NCBI GenBank assembly: GCA_052387235.1
Contig: JBQTJJ010000053.1
Coordinates: forward strand, 1 to 29,682
Length of the DNA: 29,682 nucleotides
Origin: JBQTJJ01 sp052387235
GTDB lineage: Bacteria > Actinomycetota > Acidimicrobiia > Acidimicrobiales > GCA-2861595
Direction of reading: 5' to 3'
The notes under the pieces are model-generated. The model saw nothing but the letters and a program-made list of their open reading frames with translations, was not told the origin of the DNA and ran no database searches. Shown piece by piece: positions 24,452 to 29,682 of the stretch. A program made the position numbers and the translations under genes. Position 1 is the stretch's first letter. Each line of letters opens with the position of its first letter.

Positions 24452-25690
24452 GTGGCGGCGGACACCGGGTGGCGGCCGCTGCGGGCCCCCGTGCGCCGCA
24501 ACGCCCGCATCACCACGCCCCCGTTCCGCCGCCTGGCCGTGGCCCATGCCCTCAGCCTGGCCGGCGACGCCATGGTCACGGTGGCCCTGGCCGGGTCGCT
24601 GTTCTTCGACATCTCCCCCGGCGCGGCGCGGGGCCGGGTGGCCCTGTCGCTCGTGCTCACCATGGCCCCGTTCGGTGTGGTGGCGCCGCTGCTCGGCCCG
24701 GCCATCGACCGGGCCCCGGGCGGGCGCCGGCTGGTGGTGGTGGCGGCGGCGGGGGGCCGCTGCATGGCCGCCCTCTACGCGGCCGAGGTGGTGGACGGCC
24801 TCCTCCTGTTCCCGGCCGCCTTCGCCCTGCTCGTGCTGTCCAAGACCCACAGCGTGGCCAAGAGCTCCCTGGTGCCCACGGTGGTGGAGACGCGGGACGA
24901 GCTGGTGGGCGCCAACGCCCGCCTGTCCCTGGCCGGGGCGGTGGTGGGCGCGGCCGCGTCGGCGCCGGCCGTGCTGGTGCTCCAGCTCTTCGGCGCCGAC
25001 TGGGTGATGCGGCTGGCGGGCATGGTGTTCGCGGCCGGCGCCATCGCCTCGCTCCGCATCGTCCAGGTCCATCCCGACGACCCGGCCGCCCGGCCCGCGG
25101 CCACCGAGGAGCTCCGCCACGCCGGCATCCGGCTCGCTGCCACCGGCATGGTGGTCCTGCGGGCGTCGGTGGGGTTCCTCACCTTCCTCGTGGCCTTCGC
25201 CCTGCGCCGGGGCGGCGAGCCGGCGTGGCTGTTCGGCATCGTGATCGCGGCCAGCGTGGGCGGCGGCCTGGTGGGCTCGCTGCTGGCGCCGCCCCTACGC
25301 CGGCGGGTGGTGGAGGAGCACCTCCTCGCCGCCTCCCTGGGCCTCGTGATCGCGGCCATGCTGGCGGCGGTGCGCATCGGGGGCCGCCCCGCGCCGGTGC
25401 TGGCCGGCGCCGCCCTGGGCCTGGCCGCCGGCATCGGCAAGCTGGCCTTCGACTCCCTGGTCCAGCGCGACGCGCCGGCCGCGGCCCAGGGTCGGTCCTT
25501 CGCCCGGTTCGAGGCCGTGTTCCAGCTGGCGTGGGTGGCCGGCGCCCTCGTCCCGGTGGTGCTGCGGGTCCCCCCCGGTGTGGGCTACGCCCTGCTGGCC
25601 CTGGCCGCCGGCGTGTCGGCCTCGCTCTACCTGTTCGGCCTGGCCGCCCACCGCCGGCGCGGGTCGTCGCCTGACTTCACTCCCGAGTAA
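24452..25690 (+). CDS. Major facilitator superfamily (MFS) transporter
   Basis: A 412-residue membrane protein with about ten to twelve hydrophobic helices. The N-terminus PPFRRLAVAHALSLAGDAMVTVALAGSLFF and the MFS loop after helix 2 (LLGPAIDRAPGGRRLVVV, equivalent to the D-R-x-G-R-R motif A) support an MFS exporter of the DHA/enterobactin-exporter kind. The middle loop is near HPDDPAARPAATEELRHAGIR. The substrate is unknown. GTG 24452 starts 6 bases after the kinase stop codon, so the two form an operon. The stop codon lies inside the left arm of the hairpin that ends the transcript. Confidence 0.85.
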   Translation: MAADTGWRPLRAPVRRNARITTPPFRRLAVAHALSLAGDAMVTVALAGSLFFDISPGAARGRVALSLVLTMAPFGVVAPLLGPAIDRAPGGRRLVVVAAAGGRCMAALYAAEVVDGLLLFPAAFALLVLSKTHSVAKSSLVPTVVETRDELVGANARLSLAGAVVGAAASAPAVLVLQLFGADWVMRLAGMVFAAGAIASLRIVQVHPDDPAARPAATEELRHAGIRLAATGMVVLRASVGFLTFLVAFALRRGGEPAWLFGIVIAASVGGGLVGSLLAPPLRRRVVEEHLLAASLGLVIAAMLAAVRIGGRPAPVLAGAALGLAAGIGKLAFDSLVQRDAPAAAQGRSFARFEAVFQLAWVAGALVPVVLRVPPGVGYALLALAAGVSASLYLFGLAAHRRRGSSPDFTPE

Positions 25691-25728
25691 ATAACTCGCC
25701 ATTTTGGCGAGTTATTTACTCGGGAGTG
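25678..25728. terminator. Perfect 23-bp-arm hairpin, bidirectional intrinsic terminator
   Basis: Bases 25678-25700 and 25706-25728 are exact reverse complements around the loop ATTTT. The inner part (ACTCGCC, ATTTT, GGCGAGT) is a strong GC stem followed on either strand by the A/T-rich TATTTA, so it works as a terminator for the MFS gene and the convergent DUF2342 gene. It is the most AT-rich spot nearby. The MFS stop codon sits in the left arm and the DUF2342 stop lies two bases beyond the right arm. The perfect match suggests strong selection or recent origin. Confidence 0.85.
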
Positions 25729-25729
25729 G

Positions 25730-26908
25730 TCAGTCCGGCAGGTCGATGCGCTCGAGCCAGAGGCCGGGGGCGTCCACCTCGGCCGGCGTGGGGAGCTCCC
25801 GCTCGGAGCGCCAAAGGCGGGACAGGCCGTCCTCGCCGGCCCGTTCCGCCACGCCCCGCACGAAGGCGCGGCCCCGGGCGTACTGGGCCGGGCCCACGTC
25901 GAGCCCGAACAGCCGGGCCACGAACCGCTCCCCCTCGCCCCGCTCGCCCCGCCGGCGCCGGAGCGCCTCCACCAGGGCGCCGTAGCCGGGCACCAGGCGC
26001 TGGCCCACGCCGTCCATGACGTGGTCGGTGTAGCCCTCGACCGCGGCGACGAGGGCCTCGATGCGGGCCAGGATCTGCTTCTGCTCCGGCGTCTCCATGG
26101 AGCCGAGCAGGTCGCCGGGGTCGCCCAGGACGGCCTGGAACGAGGTGGGGTCGCTCGGGTCGATGGAGGTGAGGCGGTCCTCGAGGGCGCTGGGGTCGGG
26201 CCTGAAGCCGCTCACGTAGTCCCGCAGCAGGCCGTCGAGGCGGGTCCGCACGTGGGGCCGGCCCAGTACGGCGTGGGCCGTGACCTCGCTGAGGCACAGC
26301 CACAGCCGGGCGTCGTCGGCCGGCAGGCTCCAGTCGGCGGCGAACCGGTTGAGGTTGGCCGGCACGATCAGCAGCTCGTCGGTGGGCGGGCGGGGGACGG
26401 GCAGCTCGTACTGGCCCAGGGCCCGGCGGGCCAGGTGGCCCACCATGGACCCGGCCTGCATGCCGAGCAGGAGGGGGGCCATGACCTCGGTGACGCCGCC
26501 CAGCAGCTCGGAGGCCGCCTCGGGGCGGGGGGCGTCGTCGGCCTCGTCCTTGCCGGCCAGGCCGACGGCCAGGGCCTCGAACAGCGGCCGGTAGGACTCG
26601 AGGGTGCGGCGGGCCCACTCGCCCCGGGTCACCAGGTTCACCGTCAGCAGGCGGCCGGTGACGGACGTGGCCAGCCCCGTGGCCTCGGAGATGTGCAGGT
26701 CGGCCACCCGCACCAGCTCCTCGTAACGGATGCGCTCGACCGGATCGGGGTTGGGCTCGGACGTGCCCTCGGTAGCGAGCCACTGGCTGAGCTGGCGGGC
26801 CACCTCCAGGTTCACCGGGCCCTGGTTCGACAGCAGCTTGGCCAGCTCGCCGAACAGCCCCTCGAAGGGGTTGCCGGATCCGCCGCCGAAGGGGCCAGTG
26901 CCGCTCAT
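25730..26908 (-). CDS. DUF2342 / zincin-like protein with degenerate HExxH motif
   Basis: A 392-residue protein of the actinobacterial DUF2342 (zinc-dependent metalloprotease / F420-associated) family, recognised from ISEATGL near 73-79, VNLVTRGEWARRTLESYRPLFEAL near 90-113, LGGVTEVMAPLLLGMQAGSMVGHLARRALGQYELPVPRP near 136-174 and LLIVPANLNRF near 179-189. The family motif HEVTH should follow; here it is Ser207-Glu208-Val-Thr-Ala211-His212, so both histidines of HExxH are lost while the Glu remains. It is probably not an active protease. The N-terminus GTGPFGGGSGNPFEGLFGELAKLL is typical of the group. The PDZ protease gene is 28 bases upstream on the same strand, and a -10 element also lies just before the start. 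Confidence 0.85.
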   Translation of the reverse strand: MSGTGPFGGGSGNPFEGLFGELAKLLSNQGPVNLEVARQLSQWLATEGTSEPNPDPVERIRYEELVRVADLHISEATGLATSVTGRLLTVNLVTRGEWARRTLESYRPLFEALAVGLAGKDEADDAPRPEAASELLGGVTEVMAPLLLGMQAGSMVGHLARRALGQYELPVPRPPTDELLIVPANLNRFAADWSLPADDARLWLCLSEVTAHAVLGRPHVRTRLDGLLRDYVSGFRPDPSALEDRLTSIDPSDPTSFQAVLGDPGDLLGSMETPEQKQILARIEALVAAVEGYTDHVMDGVGQRLVPGYGALVEALRRRRGERGEGERFVARLFGLDVGPAQYARGRAFVRGVAERAGEDGLSRLWRSERELPTPAEVDAPGLWLERIDLPD

Positions 26909-26914
26909 CGAGCC

Positions 26915-26920
26915 ATGGTA
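26915..26920 (-). promoter_or_regulatory. Leaderless-type -10 element of the DUF2342 gene
   Basis: On the minus strand TACCAT is followed by 6 bases and ATG 26908. No ribosome site is present in the gap, so a leaderless transcript is likely in addition to read-through from the protease gene. Confidence 0.5.
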
Positions 26921-26936
26921 CGGCGCGCCGGGAGGT

Positions 26937-28172
26937 TCAGCCCTCGGCCGGGCGCTCGGCCAGCCGGACCCTGATCGTGGTCCGGGCCGCGTCGCGCACC
27001 ACCGCCAGGCGCACGACGTCGCCCGGGCGGTGGGCCCGCAGCAGGGTGCGCAGCGCTCCCATCGACGCCACCGGGACCTTGTCCACCGCCGTGATGACGT
27101 CGGCGGGCGACAGGCCGGCGGCGCCGGCCGGGCTGGCGTCGCGCACGGCGGTGATCACCGCGCCCCCGCCCAGGCCCAGCTGCACGGCGGTGGCGCCGTC
27201 GAGGTCGGTGCCCTCCACGCCGATCCACACCGGCACGGCCCGGCCGGTGGCCACCAGCTGCTCCGCCACCGATCGGGCGTAGTCGATGGGTGTGGCGAAG
27301 CCGGAGCCCCCGCCCGAGACGGGGTCGACGGCGGTGACGATCCCCACCACGGCCCCGGTGGCGTCGAGCAGGGCGCCACCCGAGTACCCGGGCGTCACCG
27401 GCCTGTCGGTCTCGATCATGTCGACCAGGTCGGGCCCGCCGTCGCGGTCGAGCTGGCGCCCGAGGGCGCGCACCTCGGACACCCACGCCGGCCGGCCCTC
27501 CCCGATGGTCACCACGGCCTGGCCCACCGAGAGCGTCAACGCCGACCCCATGGGGACGGTGGGCACGCCGGCCCAGCCGTCGACCTCGAGCACGGCCAGG
27601 TCGCTGGCCTCGTCCGAGCCCACCAGGCGGGCCCCCCCTCTGCGCCCGTCCGACAGCACGGCCACCACCGCGTCGCCGTCCCGGACGACGTGGAGGTTCG
27701 TCACCAGGTGGCCGTCGCTGCGGAACAGCACGCCGGTGCCGGTGCCGGAGGCCCCGTCCCGCTCCACCTCCAGGCGCACGATGGCGGGACGCACCCGCTC
27801 GGCCAGCTCGGCCACGCCGGCCGCCGCCTCCGGGCCCGGCGCAGGGAGGAAGGTGGAGGCGGGGAGGACGATGCGCTCCACGGCCGGGACGGTGCGGACC
27901 CGCTCCCGGAGGCCGACGGTGGCCGCCACCACGGCGACGGTGCACACCGCGCCGGCGCCGGCGGCCATGGCCGCCACCATCCACAGGCGACGGCCGGGCG
28001 GCCCGGGGCGGCGGGCGGGGGGGCCGGCGCCGGCCCCGTCGCCGGCCCCGTCGCCGTCCTCGACGGGGAGCCCGTGGGCCGCCACCTCGGAGGGGTGGCG
28101 CCACAGCCGGTCGTCGGGCGGGAGGAGGGGCGGGTGGGCCTCCTCGTCGCTCAGACCCTCGTCACCGTCCAT
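26937..28172 (-). CDS. Membrane-anchored trypsin-like serine protease with PDZ domain
   Basis: A 411-residue protease, a second DegP-like protein besides HtrA. The N-terminal cytoplasmic part is acidic and includes DDRLWRHPSEVAAHG, a motif often found in actinobacterial proteases of this kind, then one membrane helix at about 63-87. The protease domain has His161 (VTNLHVV), Asp191 (ASDLAVLEV) and Ser264 (TPGYSGGALLD), so the triad is complete. A PDZ domain covers about 325-400 (IGVEGTDLDG...DASPAGAAGLSPADVITAVDKVPV). Substrates would be envelope proteins. It heads an apparent operon with the DUF2342 protein; in mycobacteria, from memory, a DUF2342 gene (Rv3195) also neighbours a PDZ protease (Rv3194c). 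Confidence 0.92.
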   Translation of the reverse strand: MDGDEGLSDEEAHPPLLPPDDRLWRHPSEVAAHGLPVEDGDGAGDGAGAGPPARRPGPPGRRLWMVAAMAAGAGAVCTVAVVAATVGLRERVRTVPAVERIVLPASTFLPAPGPEAAAGVAELAERVRPAIVRLEVERDGASGTGTGVLFRSDGHLVTNLHVVRDGDAVVAVLSDGRRGGARLVGSDEASDLAVLEVDGWAGVPTVPMGSALTLSVGQAVVTIGEGRPAWVSEVRALGRQLDRDGGPDLVDMIETDRPVTPGYSGGALLDATGAVVGIVTAVDPVSGGGSGFATPIDYARSVAEQLVATGRAVPVWIGVEGTDLDGATAVQLGLGGGAVITAVRDASPAGAAGLSPADVITAVDKVPVASMGALRTLLRAHRPGDVVRLAVVRDAARTTIRVRLAERPAEG

Positions 28173-28179
28173 CGAGGCG

Positions 28180-28185
28180 AGGATA
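28180..28185 (-). promoter_or_regulatory. Leaderless-type -10 element of the PDZ protease gene
   Basis: On the minus strand TATCCT is followed by exactly 7 bases and ATG 28172, with no ribosome site. Confidence 0.6.
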
Positions 28186-28233
28186 ACTTTGCCCTTCCCC
28201 GCAGAGAGGTCGGGCCTGGAATGCGCAGGTCAC

Positions 28234-28239
28234 TACCAT
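28234..28239 (+). promoter_or_regulatory. Leaderless-type -10 element of moaE
   Basis: TACCAT is followed by exactly 7 bases and GTG 28247. This favours GTG 28247 over the in-frame GTG 28241. Confidence 0.6.
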
Positions 28240-28246
28240 TGTGGGC

Positions 28247-28738
28247 GTGCGAGTCGCGGCACTTCCCCGCCCTGACGCCGCCGACTGGATCGGGATCACG
28301 GCCGCGGGCCTGCCCGTCGAGGCGGCGTCGTCGTGGGCCGTCCTCCCGGGCTGCGGCGCGGTCGTGTCGTTCGCCGGCACCGTGCGCGACCACGCCGAGG
28401 GCCGGCCGGGCGTCACCGGCCTGGAGTACGAGGCCTACGAGGAGCAGGCCGTCCCCCGCCTGCGGGCGGTGGCGGACGAGGCCCGCCGCCGGTGGGAGGG
28501 CGTGGGCCGGCTGGTGCTGCTGCACCGGGTCGGGTCCCTCGCCCCGACCGACGTGGCCGTGCTGGTCGTGGTGTCCACCCCCCACCGGGACGAGGCCTTC
28601 GAGGCGGCCCGCTGGTGCATCGACACCGTCAAGGCCACCGTCCCGATCTGGAAGCGGGAGGAGTGGGCCGGCGGCACGTCCTGGGGCACGGACGCCGAGG
28701 GCATCCGCGACGTCGTCCGGGCGGGGCCGGGGTCGTGA
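28247..28738 (+). CDS. moaE: Molybdopterin synthase catalytic subunit MoaE
   Basis: A 163-residue cytoplasmic enzyme that, with the thiocarboxylated MoaD, inserts sulfur into precursor Z (cPMP) to make molybdopterin. FAGTVRDHAEGR (42-53), LEYEAYEEQA near 59-68, LLHRVGSLAPTDVAVLVVVSTPHRDEAFEAARWCIDTVKATVPIWKREEW near 91-140 are the MoaE signatures, with the substrate-binding Lys129 and Lys136. No moaD or other moa gene is in the window. The small membrane-protein gene that follows overlaps by 4 bases (GTGA), which is not a usual partner. Start choice rests on the -10 element. Confidence 0.93.
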   Translation: MRVAALPRPDAADWIGITAAGLPVEAASSWAVLPGCGAVVSFAGTVRDHAEGRPGVTGLEYEAYEEQAVPRLRAVADEARRRWEGVGRLVLLHRVGSLAPTDVAVLVVVSTPHRDEAFEAARWCIDTVKATVPIWKREEWAGGTSWGTDAEGIRDVVRAGPGS

Positions 28739-28896
28739 GCAACCTGCTCTACGTCCTCGTGGCCGTGGCCATCAGCGTGGTCGGCTCGCTGGTGCTCTGG
28801 TACCACCACCGCAAACCGCGCTCCCTCGAGTACGGGGTGGACGAGTTCCAGCGCGAGCTGAAGGCGCTGGCCCCCGAACGGCGCGAGGGTGATTGA
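28735..28896 (+). CDS. Small single-pass membrane protein, 53 aa
   Basis: GTG 28735, overlapping the moaE stop codon as GTGA, opens a 53-residue frame: SNLLYVLVAVAISVVGSLVLWYHH is one membrane helix, followed by RKPRSLEYGVDEFQRELKALAPERREGD, a charged, likely helical tail in the cytoplasm. I do not recognise the family. The composition and coupling to moaE support it being real. It precedes mreB by 16 bases, so it might act with the cytoskeleton, for example as a membrane tether; that is a guess from position. It is too short for many gene finders and easy to miss. Confidence 0.7.
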   Translation: MSNLLYVLVAVAISVVGSLVLWYHHRKPRSLEYGVDEFQRELKALAPERREGD

Positions 28897-28912
28897 AGGC
28901 CGGCAGCGGTAG

Positions 28913-29682
28913 GTGGCCAGGGACCTCGCCATCGACCTCGGGACGGCGAACACCCTGGTCTACGCGCGTGACCGCGGCATCGTGCTCAACGAGCCCACCG
29001 TCATCGCCCTGAACGAGAAGACCCAGGCCGTGCTGGCCATGGGGCACGACGCCTGGCAGATGATCGGCCGCACGCCGGGCTACATCGTGGCCGTGCGCCC
29101 GCTGCGCAAGGGCGCCATCACCGACTTCGACATCACCCAGCGCATGATCCGCCTGCTGCTCAAGCGGGCCGGCGTCACCCGGTTCAACCGGCCCCGGGTG
29201 CTGATCTGCGTGCCCTCGGCCATCACCGAGGTGGAGCGGCGGGCGGTGGAGGAGGCGGCCCGGCGGGCCGGCGCCGCCGACCCCTACCTCATCCACCAGC
29301 CCATGGCCGCCGCCATTGGCGCCGGCCTCCCCATCCACGAGCCCCTCGGCAACATGGTGGTCGACGTGGGCGGCGGCACCACCGAGACGGCGGTGATCTC
29401 CCTCGGCGGCATCGTGGCCCTCCAGGCCATCCGGGTGGGCAGCTTCGACATCGACGCCGCCATCCAGACCTACGTACGCCGCGACTACGGCATGGCCATC
29501 GGCGAGCGCACGGCCGAGGAGATCAAGCTCGCCATCGGCAGCGCCTTCCCCGTCGACGACTCGGTGAAGGCCGAGGTCCGCGGCCGCGACCTCATGACCG
29601 GCCTGCCCAAGACCGTGATCCTGTCGCCCGACGAGGTGCGGGCCGCCATCGACGAGCAGGTGAGCGCCATCGTCGACTCGGT
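28913..29682 (+). CDS. mreB: MreB/Mbl-family actin-like protein (C-terminus outside window)
   Basis: The first 256 residues of an MreB-like protein, open at the window edge. The N-terminus ARDLAIDLGTANTLVYARDRGIVLNEPTVIA is the phosphate-1 loop region, VLICVPSAITEVERRAVEEAA and VVDVGGGTTETAVISLGGIV (phosphate 2) are standard. In the connecting segment, where MreB has (D/E)EPMAAAIGAGLP with the catalytic Glu, this protein reads LIHQPMAAAIGAGLP, so Glu is Gln129. ATP hydrolysis may be slow. Actinobacteria often carry several MreB paralogs, and this may be one (Mbl-like). GTG 28913 starts 16 bases after the small membrane protein; GGTAG is a weak ribosome site. The C-terminal third is unseen. 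Confidence 0.9.
   Translation, partial: MARDLAIDLGTANTLVYARDRGIVLNEPTVIALNEKTQAVLAMGHDAWQMIGRTPGYIVAVRPLRKGAITDFDITQRMIRLLLKRAGVTRFNRPRVLICVPSAITEVERRAVEEAARRAGAADPYLIHQPMAAAIGAGLPIHEPLGNMVVDVGGGTTETAVISLGGIVALQAIRVGSFDIDAAIQTYVRRDYGMAIGERTAEEIKLAIGSAFPVDDSVKAEVRGRDLMTGLPKTVILSPDEVRAAIDEQVSAIVDS

Noticed and set aside
25704..25985. Short plus-strand ORF beginning MASYLLGS at the hairpin
   Set aside because: The same peptide start appears on the other strand because of the perfect palindrome; the rest is Arg/Pro/Ser-rich shadow of the DUF2342 gene.

Overview
The window is very GC-rich DNA with tightly packed genes. Two WhiB proteins, an LLM-type (probably F420-dependent) oxidoreductase, a DUF2342 zincin-like protein and a SigE/RseA/HtrA/TatA cluster identify it as actinobacterial. 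The secreted protein built of GYW..ADGGVFAFGDA repeats suggests class Acidimicrobiia; that class assignment is inference. No tRNA, rRNA, CRISPR array, insertion sequence or phage gene was seen, and it reads as chromosomal backbone. No stretch over 300 bases lacks a gene.

Layout. 1-5.3 kb: an ATP-grasp gene with the first codons of an alpha-E gene, a divergent transglutaminase (a known peptide-ligation-type neighbourhood), two poorly characterised genes and a TIM-barrel hydrolase with a peptidoglycan-binding tail. 5.4-7.9 kb: sdhAB without membrane-anchor genes. 7.95-11.4 kb: a MoxR-like AAA+ ATPase and VWA protein pair. 11.5-16.0 kb: a secreted repeat protein and a family-5 ABC importer (binding protein and two permeases, no ATPase). 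16.0-18.9 kb: macro-domain protein, WhiB, formimidoyltransferase-like protein, LLM oxidoreductase. 18.86-22.7 kb: an envelope-stress locus, tatA - ECF sigma - zinc-finger anti-sigma - RseB-like protein, then a divergent whiB / htrA pair. 22.8-25.7 kb: a small conserved protein, a SenX3-like histidine kinase without its phospho-acceptor His, and an MFS transporter, ending in a 23-bp-arm perfect hairpin. 25.7-28.2 kb (minus): a DUF2342 protein with a broken HExxH motif and a membrane-anchored PDZ serine protease. 28.2 kb to the end: moaE, a small membrane protein and the start of an MreB-family gene.

Regulation gives the strongest signals. Three sites match an ECF promoter (GGGAAC, 17-18 bp, CGTT): one before the sigma gene and two back to back between whiB and htrA, sharing one palindrome, GTTCCCGGGAAC, as both -35 elements. 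The sigma factor would then control itself, htrA and a WhiB regulator. Separately, at least six genes have a TANNNT -10 element ending 6-8 nt before the start codon, the layout of leaderless transcripts. A 33-codon ORF sits in the htrA leader, in frame with htrA and closed by one TAG.

Four enzymes lack a family-defining catalytic residue: the kinase (His to Ala), DUF2342 (both HExxH histidines), MreB (Glu to Gln) and, less surely, the transglutaminase (His to Cys). No wholly new system can be claimed from sequence alone; the sigma/whiB/htrA hub with its leader ORF and the degenerate kinase are the best leads.
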